Shown piece by piece: positions 35,198-45,200 of a stretch of 64,000 nt of DNA. How positions within the stretch are numbered: position 1 is the stretch's first letter; every line of letters starts with the position of its first letter. The notes beneath the pieces were generated by a model, which was not told the DNA's origin, did no database searches, and saw only the letters and a list, made by a program, of their open reading frames with translations. Position numbers and translations under genes: made by a program. Source of the stretch: Mucilaginibacter pineti (GTDB lineage: Bacteria > Bacteroidota > Bacteroidia > Sphingobacteriales > Sphingobacteriaceae). The stretch lies in assembly GCF_900101875.1 (NCBI RefSeq), contig NZ_FNAI01000001.1:930001-994000 (forward strand), in the 5' to 3' direction.

Positions 35198-36214
35198 TTA
35201 CTGACTAATGTGATAGTCTTTACTGATGTTGGTATAAGTTTTTATATGATCGTTGGTGTTCCCTTGTTTGTCAACAAAGGTTTCGCCCCAGCTAAATGGC
35301 TCCCATATAAATGAGCCTTTAACTTTATTGCCGGGCAGCGATAGCGCAATATCATTCACCTCGCGTTTGTGCTGCGAGTATTCGGCTACCATTACATCCT
35401 GTTTGTAACGGGTATTGAGGTCGGTAAGGTTTTTCTTCAGGCTATCGGGTGTACCATGCCATTCGGGATAATAAGATTCACCTATGATATCAAAATCCAC
35501 ACCCCGCTTTAACATGTTATCCAAAAAATATCGCGACTCGGCATTTTGGCCGCCGCAGGCAATGTGCAGCATAATGCGGATGTTGCTGCTAACGGATCGT
35601 ACGCCGCTAATGCCCGCCTTTAAAAAGCCGGCAAGCGTGTCCAGGTTTTTAAGCCTGCCGTCGGGCCATAAAATGCCGTGGTTAATTTCGTTGCCCACCT
35701 GTACCATATTGGGCAGTGTGCCTTGTTTTTTTAAGGTATTTAAAGTAAGTATGGTAAATGCCTTTATTGAATCCTGCAATTGTTGGTTATTGAGCATTTT
35801 CCAGGCGGCAGGTTTATATTGTTTGCCGGGGTCGGCCCAGGTATCACTGTAATGAAAATCGAGCAGAAAACCCATGCCGGCAGCCTTTATACGCAGGGCC
35901 ATCTTTTTGGTATCCTCCAGGCCGCAATAGTCTTTTGCAGAATAACCGCTATCGGCTTTGGGATTATTGAAGATGCGCAGCCGCACATAGTTAAAACCAT
36001 GATCTTTTAAGATCTGGAAAGGGTCTTTACTTACCCCATTATCATAAAACTTGTGCCCCTCGCTTTCCAATTGCGGAATAAAAGAGATATCGGCACCAAG
36101 GATTTGTTTGAATTTAATAGGCGCCGCATTATCTGAAAATTTATAGGCCGATAATGCGCCAATTGTTATTAAACCAATTACCAGGTATATTGATCTGCTT
36201 AAGCTTATTTTCAT
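35198..36214 (-). CDS. GH53 arabinogalactan endo-beta-1,4-galactanase (periplasmic type)
   Basis: A 338-residue GH53 enzyme that hydrolyses internal beta-1,4-galactan bonds. It has an N-terminal hydrophobic segment (about 8-24) but no lipobox Cys, so it is predicted to be periplasmic. GH53 motifs are GADISFIPQLESEGHKFYD, YVRLRIFNNP, DFHYSDTWADPGKQYKPAAW, acid/base E176 in VQVGNEINHGILWPDGR, GESYYPEWHG and nucleophile E278 in VMVAEYSQ. It is a paralogue of the neighbouring lipoprotein GH53. Both carry complete catalytic pairs, so both should be active. Confidence 0.93.
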   Translation of the reverse strand: MKISLSRSIYLVIGLITIGALSAYKFSDNAAPIKFKQILGADISFIPQLESEGHKFYDNGVSKDPFQILKDHGFNYVRLRIFNNPKADSGYSAKDYCGLEDTKKMALRIKAAGMGFLLDFHYSDTWADPGKQYKPAAWKMLNNQQLQDSIKAFTILTLNTLKKQGTLPNMVQVGNEINHGILWPDGRLKNLDTLAGFLKAGISGVRSVSSNIRIMLHIACGGQNAESRYFLDNMLKRGVDFDIIGESYYPEWHGTPDSLKKNLTDLNTRYKQDVMVAEYSQHKREVNDIALSLPGNKVKGSFIWEPFSWGETFVDKQGNTNDHIKTYTNISKDYHISQ

Positions 36215-36260
36215 TTTTTATATATTACTTGTTATTAATATTTTAAAGAACTTGATTGGA

Positions 36261-37292
36261 TTACTTAAACGCATCCAACGCAACAGTTGGCCTGCCCGAA
36301 TTATCAAAAGCGCCAAGACCATAACCCTGCCAGTTATAAGCTTCGGGTTCCCAATAAAAAACACCTAAACCCTGTGCCGCCTTAACGGTACTTACTTTTA
36401 CTAACAAATCAGTTAAAAAAGCTTTGCAAACAGTACCTTCATTTGCCGCCATCCCCACCTCAACTATCATTACCGGCGACCCGTACCTGCTAAACATATC
36501 ATTCATATTAGCCAGGCATTGCTCATTGTATGATTGCCAGTTGTCTACCGTTGGATATAACGACATGCCTATAATATCCCATTTTGCGCGGTTGGCCTTT
36601 AATCCGTCAAACATCCACCTGAATACTGCATTATCATACCCATTGGCCAAATGCACAATTACTTTGGTACTACTGCTTACCGATTTTACGGCATCGTAAC
36701 CGCTGTTTACTAAAGCGGCATAAGCTGCCATATTTTTGGAAGCCCGGCCATCTTCCCAAAGCATCCCGTCGTTGGTTTCGTTACCAACCTGTACCCAATC
36801 GGGTGTTATGCCTTTTGCTTTGAGAGCGTTCATTACCGATACAGTGTAAGTGCTTACAGCGGTTTTTAACCCCGCAAAATCTAAACTTTGCCAGGCAGCG
36901 GGTTTCGGTTGTTTACCTGGGTCGGCCCAGGTATCACTATAATGCAGATCGATCATTATTTTCATCCCCAGCTTTTGGGCACGAACGGCTTTGGCTACGA
37001 CATCATCGGTATTACACCATCCATCGGCGGGGTTTACCCATGCCCTTAGCCTTATGGCGTTCATGCCTTTGTCTTTCAACAATTGCATGCAATCCTGTGC
37101 CACACCATCGTTATTATAAAATTTAACACCCGATGCCTCCATTTGTGTAAGCCAGCTTACATCGGCCCCTTTTACAAGGGCCGATGTGTTGGTTTTAGTA
37201 GTATCTGTAGTAATTGTGGTTTTGGTACCATCCTTTTTACACCCTGCCCACAGCAGCAGCGCCAAAACCCAATAAGCGTTTTTGCCTTTCAT
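36261..37292 (-). CDS. GH53 arabinogalactan endo-beta-1,4-galactanase (surface lipoprotein)
   Basis: A 343-residue GH53 lipoprotein. Residues 1-18 form a lipoprotein signal with C18 in LLLWAGC. The following KKD partly fits the LES surface-export rule (C-x-K-D/E), so cell-surface placement is likely. A Thr-rich linker (about 20-40) leads to the TIM barrel, with IRLRAWVNPADGW, DLHYSDTWADPGKQPKPAAW, acid/base E172 in WVQVGNETNDG and nucleophile E278 in VMIVEVGM. It lies 9 bases after susD, the usual position for a surface enzyme feeding SusCD. It differs from the second GH53 in carrying the lipobox. Confidence 0.93.
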   Translation of the reverse strand: MKGKNAYWVLALLLWAGCKKDGTKTTITTDTTKTNTSALVKGADVSWLTQMEASGVKFYNNDGVAQDCMQLLKDKGMNAIRLRAWVNPADGWCNTDDVVAKAVRAQKLGMKIMIDLHYSDTWADPGKQPKPAAWQSLDFAGLKTAVSTYTVSVMNALKAKGITPDWVQVGNETNDGMLWEDGRASKNMAAYAALVNSGYDAVKSVSSSTKVIVHLANGYDNAVFRWMFDGLKANRAKWDIIGMSLYPTVDNWQSYNEQCLANMNDMFSRYGSPVMIVEVGMAANEGTVCKAFLTDLLVKVSTVKAAQGLGVFYWEPEAYNWQGYGLGAFDNSGRPTVALDAFK

Positions 37293-37301
37293 AGTTGCAA
37301 G

Positions 37302-38813
37302 TTAATAACCTTCTGTTTGACTTAGCTTACCTTTACTGGCAGTAATTTCATAAGTAGGCACCGGGAACAAATATGGCCCTGCAGTTTTACCAACAGTTGC
37401 AAGCGCAGTTTGCCATGCACCATGCCTTACCAGGTCCATTTTACGGTAACCTTCAAAGTAGGTTTCCCAGCCCTCTTCTTTCAATATCCACGCATCAAAT
37501 GTTTGCTTATCTGTTTTTGCAGCTGCAGGCACCTCGCCTATGGCGGCACCACCGTGTTGTAAACGCACCTGATTAACCAGGCCTACCGCTTCGTTGGTTG
37601 GACCACTATTTTGGTTAATAGCTTCGGCGAGCATCAGCATTACATCGCCTAAACGGGCTTTGGGAATATCATTACCCTGGTAAGCATTTAATGATGCGCC
37701 GCCCAAGTCTGGGTATTTAGCAACTACCGGCCCGGATAAGCCATTGGCCTGGTTGCGCAAATCGCCGCTTTTATTGGTATAGCTTGCTATTAACAGGTTT
37801 CTTCTTTTATCTGCCGCGTCAAACGAGTTATAAAACGCCCAGGTGCATGATATAGGCGCATCGCCGCCAGCAAAAGAATCTTTTACACGGTTGCCCGGAT
37901 AATCTTTAGGATAGGTATAAAAATCCCAAGGGTTAAAACTGCCATGATTTTCGTTACCATCCTGATCGGGGATACAGGATACAGCCCACATGGTTTCGGT
38001 ATTTTTTTCTGTCGATTCGTTAAATAAACTGGCGTAATCATTAACCAGCGCATAACCCATTGTCATGATCTGTCTGCCTGTTTTTTCGGCATTAACAAAA
38101 TCCTTTTCGTTCATATAGGTACGCATTAAAACCGTAAGGGCAATTGCCTGGTTAAAACGACCATAGTCTGACGGCGTTTTTGGCAGGTTAGCAGCCGCAT
38201 AAGTTAAATCGCTAACTATGGATGCTAAAAAGACATCGCGCGTTGGGCGGCTTAAATCAGTTTCGGCATTGGTATTTATCTTACTGGCATCCAACAACAC
38301 CGGCACCGGACCATACAATTGCAGCAGGAAATACATATTCCATCCGCGCGACATACGGGCTTCGGCAGTTAATTCCTTTTTAGCATCATCGCTGATGGTT
38401 GATTTTTCGATATCATCAATGATCTGGGTGATGCGAGTGATGAACCTTATTTTTTCAAAATGATTATTACCTGTACCCTGATTAGCCAAAAAAGCAAAGT
38501 TGGCTGTGCTAAACTGGGTGAAGATTCCCCCCCAGCCTGTCCAGATGTTTAATTCATCTGTAGGGTAATCAAACATCATGATATCGCCGTACTCCGGGCT
38601 AAACCAGTCGTTCTGGTACCCGGCGGGGTCATTATACCCCCATTTAGATTGAAATGGTTTATAAACCTCCGTAACATAGTTTACAAAATCGACCTCGGTT
38701 TTAGGAAAATTGGTGGTTGACAGCGAGCCGTAAATTTGCGGCTCCAACCCTTTTTTACAACTGCTTACGGTTACCGCAGCAGCTATTAAACATATGGTTA
38801 TAATTTTTTTCAT
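37302..38813 (-). CDS. SusD/RagB-family surface glycan-binding lipoprotein
   Basis: A 503-residue SusD homologue that captures glycan oligomers on the cell surface and acts as the lid of the SusC channel. The lipoprotein signal ends SSC with C19, followed by KKG. The family shows helical TPR-like repeats, seen here as RMSRGWNMYFLLQLYGPVPVLLD, DVFLASIVSDLTYAAANLP, TVLMRTYMNEKDFVNAEKTGRQIM and ARLGDVMLMLAEAINQ. It ends with the FEGYRKMDLVRHG block common in this family. It lies 18 bases after susC. The sugar is inferred as galactan from the GH53/GH2 neighbours. Confidence 0.94.
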   Translation of the reverse strand: MKKIITICLIAAAVTVSSCKKGLEPQIYGSLSTTNFPKTEVDFVNYVTEVYKPFQSKWGYNDPAGYQNDWFSPEYGDIMMFDYPTDELNIWTGWGGIFTQFSTANFAFLANQGTGNNHFEKIRFITRITQIIDDIEKSTISDDAKKELTAEARMSRGWNMYFLLQLYGPVPVLLDASKINTNAETDLSRPTRDVFLASIVSDLTYAAANLPKTPSDYGRFNQAIALTVLMRTYMNEKDFVNAEKTGRQIMTMGYALVNDYASLFNESTEKNTETMWAVSCIPDQDGNENHGSFNPWDFYTYPKDYPGNRVKDSFAGGDAPISCTWAFYNSFDAADKRRNLLIASYTNKSGDLRNQANGLSGPVVAKYPDLGGASLNAYQGNDIPKARLGDVMLMLAEAINQNSGPTNEAVGLVNQVRLQHGGAAIGEVPAAAKTDKQTFDAWILKEEGWETYFEGYRKMDLVRHGAWQTALATVGKTAGPYLFPVPTYEITASKGKLSQTEGY

Positions 38814-38831
38814 GTTGATTGCTGTTTGAAA

Positions 38832-41800
38832 TTAAAAGCCGGCCTTTAAGCCAAAAGAAAACGTCCTGAACATTGGGTACGGGGCATAACCACCTTTAAC
38901 ACTGGCGTAGCTCACCTCGGGGTCTACCCCTTTGTATTTGGTAATAATGAACAGGTTTTGCGCATCGGCAAAAACACGAATGGATTTAGCGAACTTGTTG
39001 ATCCATGGCGAATTAATGGTGTAACCCAATGTAAGATTGCGGCAGCGTACAAAATTGGTACTTACCAAGTTAATATCCGTTCCTTGCGGCAGGCCGGTTG
39101 CATTTTCAATATAATTTACACTTGGTCTTGTTCCGCTTTGGTTAACTGATGTCCAAACGTTAAGGGCCTGTATGGTACCGCTTTGGGTACTTGATGCTAT
39201 GCTTACAGGATCGCCCCAGGCATTATTGTAATTAATTGATTTACCACCAAACTGGCTATAAAAGAAAATGCTCAGGTCGAATTGTTTGTAGTGAAAATCG
39301 TTACCAAAGCCCATGCTGATTTTAGGATCGGGATTAAGCTTGTAGATATCGCTGCCGGTAAGTTTTCCGTCGCCATCTTTATCCACATATAAAGGCGAGC
39401 CTGGTAAACTGGCACCACCTGTTGTAGGCTGCCAAGCCGGCACCGTTTGGCCTACTTGTAATAAGCCATTGGTTTTAAAATAATAGATCTCATTAACCGG
39501 ATCATTAACGGCCTGGTAGGTTACGTCTCTAAAGGAATACAGGTAATCATATACAAACCTGCTTTTCCATTTGTAAGTGAAGTGAGAAACGTTGATAGTT
39601 GAATTCCAGCTAAAATCATTAAGCTTTACATTTTGTGTGCTTATGGAAAAATCATACCCCTGCCTGTACTGGTGGCCGCCATTAACCGGCTGCGTTGGCA
39701 GATAAGATAAAGGTGCTGTTGTAGTATTACCAAGCAAATTTGTGATATCATCTTTAAACACGTCAACCGATCCGCTTACCCGCCCTTTGAAAAAGCCAAA
39801 ATCAAGACCAATATTTTTGTTTATCGTTTTTTGCCATTTCAATTCGGGGTGGTCAATACCATAGCGCGATATGGTTACATAATTGCTGCCGCCATTGTTA
39901 AAGAAAATAACATTACCATCAGGCGCATAACCTCCGTAAGCCGCGTTTCCGCCGATGGTATTTCCGGTGATACCTATACTTCCCCTTAGCTTTAACTGAT
40001 CTATAAATGTAAGGTTCTTCATGAATGATTCATTGCTGATCTTCCAGCCAACAGATGCGGAAGGGAATGAGGCATATTTATTTTCAGGAAAAAACAAACT
40101 AAAACCATCATAACGATAACTCACACTTAGCAGGTAACGATCAAGAAAATTAAATGAACCACGCGCAAAGTATGATCTTAAAGTAGTTGCACTTTTAAAT
40201 GAAGTGATACCAATGTTTGACGTTTCGGCAGCCAAGTTGGTTGCACCTATAGCATCGGCACCACCGGCTCCCTGGCTACCGAAAGAATTATAGGTAGTTT
40301 TATATTGCCCTGCACCTGCAACCGCATCTATATTTAAGAAGCTTGTTACATCTTTTTTGTAGGTTACCGTAGCTTCTAAAGTCTGATTCTCGCGGTTGTT
40401 ATAGTTGAGTGAAGCCCTTGACAGATTTTGCGAAAAATAGAAAACCGTGCTTGGTACAAAAAAGGTACGGTTAGCCGCTTCGTAATTATCACCAAATAAA
40501 AGATGACCAGCCAAAACGCCGGGGATAACTTTTAAATCGGCAGATAAATTTGCATTTAGGGAATGGTAACTGGTATTATCCTGCACATCAAGCAGTGATA
40601 CCGGGTTGGCTATAACGCCGTAACGGGTGTAGTTGCCATTCGCATCGCGTACCGGCACGTTGGCGGGATAACCCAGCGCGGCCTGTATGATACCAAAACC
40701 CTGCGTACCCGAGCCTCCTGTTTGCCCGCCTGATGATGAGTTGAGGTAGCTATTGGTATTGCCTGTAAAGTTGGCATTAAGTGTTAGGAATTTGGCAGGC
40801 ATGAATGATAAATTAGCCCTGCCGGTATATTTGTTTAAGCCTGCGCCTTTTAATGTGCCTTCTTCATTATAATAACCGCCGGAGAAATAATAGGTCGCCT
40901 TTTCGCTGCCACCGTTTATGTTTATCTGATGGTTGTTGATGTTGCCTGTCCTGAAGATCTGCCCAAGCCAGTTAGTGCCATTACCAGCTGCCGCGATAGC
41001 AGCATCGGAATATTTTGGCGCCGGTACACCAGATTGCGGGGCCGAGCCGTATGGCTGCTGCGGCGTAGGTTGCCCACCCAGATACTGGTCAGTTATCAAC
41101 TGATTGTACAATGTTTCGTACTGGTTAGCTTTAAGCGGCTGCAGGTACGGATAGTTTTTTTCAAAAGAATAGCTACCGCTGTAAGTAATATTTAACCTAC
41201 CAGATTTCCCCTTTTTAGTTGTGATGAGGATAACGCCATTAGCTGCATTTACCCCGTAAATGGCAGCACTTGCATCTTTCAACACTTCAATAGATTCAAC
41301 ATCCTCGGGATTTAAACCTGCCAAACCACCACGACTTACACCGTTGGTTTCGCCGGCAATGGTGCCATTACCGGGCTCAAGGGCATCGCCCGGAAAAATA
41401 ACACCATCTACTACGTACAATGGGTTGCCCCTGCCCCTGATAGAAAGGTTAATATTACCACCCGGCTGCGAACTCCCCTGCGAAACCTGCAAACCCGAAG
41501 CACGACCAAACAGCAATTGAGGGATAGAGTTATTAGCTGCCTGCGGGATCTTTTTAGGATCAACCTTGGTTACGGCAGTGGTAATGTTTTGGCGGGTAGT
41601 TGTACCGTAGCCAATAACCACCACCTCGTTGAGTCCGTTTTGTTTGCTTTCTAAAACGACGTTTGCTACGTTGCCCGTAATAATAACTTCGTGTGTGTCA
41701 TAACCGATGCCGCTAAATACAAGCACTGCACCGTTAGCTGCTTTAATAGAGAATTTCCCTGTAGCATCGGTAGCGGTTCCCTGCTGGGTTCCTTTAACAA

Positions 41801-41954
41801 GCACCGCAATGCCGGGTATGGTGTTGCCATCCTCCTTAGCGGTTACCGTTCCGGTAACGGTTTGCTGGGCGTAAACACCAGAGATGGATAATGTAAGCAG
41901 CGTAAAAGCCAGCCAACAAAATCTTCTCCAAAAATGGAAAGTAACATTTTGCAT
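38832..41954 (-). CDS. SusC/RagA-family TonB-linked outer membrane transporter
   Basis: Outer-membrane glycan importer of about 1040 residues. I start it at 41954, where a signal peptide opens (MQNVTFHFWRRFCWLAF..., cleaved after VYAQ); an in-frame ATG further up at 42065 has no signal character. Domains: CarboxypepD_reg-like (about 30-110, VTGTVTAKEDGNTIPGIAV), a TonB-box-like NEVVVIGYG, and a plug with QLLFGRASGLQVSQGS, NPLYVVDGVIF and IEVLKDASAAIYGVNAANGVILITTKKG, the SusC signature. The barrel ends FSFGLKAGF. It is the first gene of the galactan operon and faces the hybrid sensor gene. Confidence 0.95.
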   Translation of the reverse strand: MQNVTFHFWRRFCWLAFTLLTLSISGVYAQQTVTGTVTAKEDGNTIPGIAVLVKGTQQGTATDATGKFSIKAANGAVLVFSGIGYDTHEVIITGNVANVVLESKQNGLNEVVVIGYGTTTRQNITTAVTKVDPKKIPQAANNSIPQLLFGRASGLQVSQGSSQPGGNINLSIRGRGNPLYVVDGVIFPGDALEPGNGTIAGETNGVSRGGLAGLNPEDVESIEVLKDASAAIYGVNAANGVILITTKKGKSGRLNITYSGSYSFEKNYPYLQPLKANQYETLYNQLITDQYLGGQPTPQQPYGSAPQSGVPAPKYSDAAIAAAGNGTNWLGQIFRTGNINNHQININGGSEKATYYFSGGYYNEEGTLKGAGLNKYTGRANLSFMPAKFLTLNANFTGNTNSYLNSSSGGQTGGSGTQGFGIIQAALGYPANVPVRDANGNYTRYGVIANPVSLLDVQDNTSYHSLNANLSADLKVIPGVLAGHLLFGDNYEAANRTFFVPSTVFYFSQNLSRASLNYNNRENQTLEATVTYKKDVTSFLNIDAVAGAGQYKTTYNSFGSQGAGGADAIGATNLAAETSNIGITSFKSATTLRSYFARGSFNFLDRYLLSVSYRYDGFSLFFPENKYASFPSASVGWKISNESFMKNLTFIDQLKLRGSIGITGNTIGGNAAYGGYAPDGNVIFFNNGGSNYVTISRYGIDHPELKWQKTINKNIGLDFGFFKGRVSGSVDVFKDDITNLLGNTTTAPLSYLPTQPVNGGHQYRQGYDFSISTQNVKLNDFSWNSTINVSHFTYKWKSRFVYDYLYSFRDVTYQAVNDPVNEIYYFKTNGLLQVGQTVPAWQPTTGGASLPGSPLYVDKDGDGKLTGSDIYKLNPDPKISMGFGNDFHYKQFDLSIFFYSQFGGKSINYNNAWGDPVSIASSTQSGTIQALNVWTSVNQSGTRPSVNYIENATGLPQGTDINLVSTNFVRCRNLTLGYTINSPWINKFAKSIRVFADAQNLFIITKYKGVDPEVSYASVKGGYAPYPMFRTFSFGLKAGF

Positions 41955-42248
41955 ATGTATAAGTTTAATTGGTTTGAAAAAAGCCTTATCCCGGTTGAAA
42001 GAAAAAGCCGTTGGTTTATTGTACAAATGACAGCTATAAAACAGAAAACGGCTTGTCCAAATCATTATACTTTTGGTTCAAACTGTTATTTTATTGCAGC
42101 TAAACAGGAATTTAACTTACTTAATAGATGTGTTTTTAACATTTATTATTTAATATTGCTGTTGCCAACGTACCAGCCAATAAAAGCCCGCTTATAATTT
42201 ATTTGTACAGTAATAATGCTGATTGCATATACCGCCTTACCAAAAAAA
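41955..42248. promoter_or_regulatory. Divergent promoter region between susC and the hybrid sensor
   Basis: About 294 AT-rich bases between the two divergent starts. They should hold the galactan-inducible susC promoter with its AraC-type binding site and the sensor promoter. I found no full -7 box on either strand. Near-matches are CAAATCAT at about 42059 (reverse) and TAATATTG at about 42152 (forward). No long repeat is seen. Confidence 0.4.
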
Positions 42249-45200
42249 ATGATTATTTTAAGGCTGACGGTCTTGATATTGGGAGGTGCATTTGCCTGCT
42301 TTTTACCCGCAAATGCCCAGGCACCTAAATTAAAGTTCAGCCATATCAACAGCTTCCAGGGTTTATCCAACAGCACCGTTGAAGCTATTTACCAGGACCA
42401 CCGGGGGTTTATGTGGTTTGGCACCCGCGATGGCCTAAACCGTTATGATGGCTACCAGATAACCGTTTTTAAAAACAAACCTACCGATACGGCCAGCCTG
42501 AGCGACGATTACATCCGTTGTTTACAGGAGGATAGCCGGCATGAACTCTGGATAGGCACAAGTAACGGGCTCAACAGGTTTAACCAGTTTAAAAATAAGT
42601 TTACCCGGTTTAAACACCTGCCCGCCGATAAACAGTCTATATCTGGCAACACTATAAATTGTATTTATAACGACAGGCAAGGAAATTTATGGATAGGTAC
42701 AGCTGATGGTTCCTTAAACTTATACTTCCCTGAAACAAATTCCTTTGCACATTTTTATACCCCTGCAAAAAGCGCGGTGAACTATATTTATGAAGACAGC
42801 AACAACACCTTATGGATAGGCACCGCCACCAGGCTGAACAGCTTTGACAGAAACAAGCACACCTTTAGTTCCGAAATCAATTTGTCCGGCATCAACACCT
42901 TAAACTTGCCTGTTAACGCCATACAGGAAGATCATCAGCACAACCTTTGGCTTGGTATTGAAAACGGCGGGTTAATGCAGCTTGATTTTAAAAGCAAAAC
43001 TGTTAAGCGCTACCAGCATCAGCAAAACAACGTAGGTAGCCTTGCCAACGACCAGGTTAAATGCCTGTTGATTGATCGTAAAGGAAACATCTGGGCAGGT
43101 GGTATTAATGGTGGTTTAAGTCTGTTTAACCCGCAAAACAATTCATTTGCCAATTATCAAAACGTATCTGAAAACCCCGGCAGCTTATCGCAAAGAACGG
43201 TATCAGCCATTTTCGAGGACGATCAAAGTAATTTATGGGTGGGCACTCACCGCGCCGGCGTTAATTTGTATACCCCAAAGGCCAATAAATTCAGATTACT
43301 GCAAAACGAACCCGACAATAACAGTTTAAGTTATAACGATGTAAGGGCATTTTGCGAAGATGAACAGCACCGTATTTGGATTGGTACCGATGGCGGCGGT
43401 ATAAATGTTTACGATCCGTTAAAAAACACCTTCAAGTATTACCGTTATAATCCCAACAACAGCCAAAGCCTTGCAGCCGATGCCGTACTGGATATTTATA
43501 AAGCCGATGAAAAAAAAGTATGGATAAGTACCTGGGGGGGCGGACTGAATTACTTCGACAAGGCAAGCGGAAATTTCAGGCATTTTACCAATAACCCTTC
43601 CGATAAAACCACCATCAGTTCCAATTATGTTCAACAAGCTTTTAAAGACAGCGAAGGTAATTTTTGGGTGGCTACGTACTATGGCGGTCTTAATTTAATG
43701 GATGAGCGAACGTATCAATTCAGGCGAATTAAGACAGCACCAGATAACAAAACCCAATTATTGGGTAACAATATTGTATCCCTTAATGAAGACGGGCACA
43801 AAAACCTATGGATTGGTACCGATGATGGCGGGTTGAACTGTTATAATCTGCTAACCAAACGGTTCAGCCATTATTTTAACAACCTTGAAAAACTGCCCGA
43901 TCTGCGGATCATTTTTGTTGACCACAAAGGCAGGGTATGGCTCGGGCAAAACGGCCTTTACCTTTTTAACGACAGCAAAAACAAATTTGAAATTTATACC
44001 GATAAAGCAGGGCTGGGGACAACCGTTATCAAAGGCATTGAAGAAGACGAAACCGGTAACCTTTGGATCTCGGGAACAAACGGATTAATAAAACTCAACC
44101 CCAAAAACCTGCAATTTACAAGGTATAATATTGCCGATGGCTTGCAAGGGCAGGAATTTGAAGCCAATTCATCGCTCAAGGCAAAAAACGGTAACATTTA
44201 TTTTGGCGGGGTTAATGGGTTTAATGTGTTTAATCCTGCCGCAATTAAAGCAAACGCATATATCCCGCTGGTTTATGTTACCGGTTTCCAGGTGTTTGAT
44301 AAAATGATCTCGCCAGATACGCCGGGTTCGCCATTGAGTAGTGACATCAGCGTAACTAAATCTGTAAAGCTTAGCTATCGTCAATCCAGCCTAACGCTGT
44401 ATTTTGCGGCGCTTAACTACACCGCCACCGAAAACAACGCCTACAGATACCGGCTTAAAGGTTTTGACCCTACCTGGCATTTTACTAATGAGCGCAAGGC
44501 AACTTACACCAACCTTGCACCCGGCGACTACACTTTTGTGATAACTGCCGCCAATAATGATGGCGTATGGAACAATAAGGGTGCATCGCTAACCATAACC
44601 ATCACCCCTCCTTTTTGGGCTACCTGGTGGTTCCGCACCCTGGTGGCTTTGGTTTTAACTGTCAGCGTTTATCAGCTCCTCCGGTTTAAAAAAAACCTGG
44701 ACCTGCGCCGATTAGAGGAATCCCGGCGGGAAGAGATGCACCAATTGCAATTGCAATTTTTCACAAATATTTCGCATGAGTTCCGTACTCCCTTGTCGCT
44801 GATATTAGGTCCGCTGGAAACGCTGCTGCAAAAAGGGCAGTCTGCATCCAGCCAGTACTACGAGGTGATGTATCGCAATGCCAACAGGTTGCTGCTGCTC
44901 ATTAATGAACTGATGGATTTCAGGAAGGTAGAAACGGGCGTACTTAAACTAAACGTGATACAGGGAAACCTTCCGGCATTTATAGCAGAATTAGCGGCAG
45001 AATTTAAAGAAGCGGCTATTCAAAAAAATATAACACTGGATGTTGTTTCGGTAAATGACCTGCCTGCTGCCTGGTTCGACAGGCAGGTGTTGGAGAAGAT
45101 AGTACTCAACCTTATCAATAATTCGTTAAAATACACGCCCGGTAAAGGCTGTATTACTGTAGAAGTACTGGACAGCCTGCGTGATTTTAAATCGCCGTAT

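Noticed and set aside
35198..37292. The two GH53 genes as pieces of one frameshifted gene
   Set aside because: Each has its own signal, a complete barrel and both catalytic Glu residues, so they are paralogues and not fragments.
41955..42065. Upstream extension of the susC frame to an ATG at 42065
   Set aside because: The extension has no signal-peptide character, and the ATG at 41954 opens a proper one.
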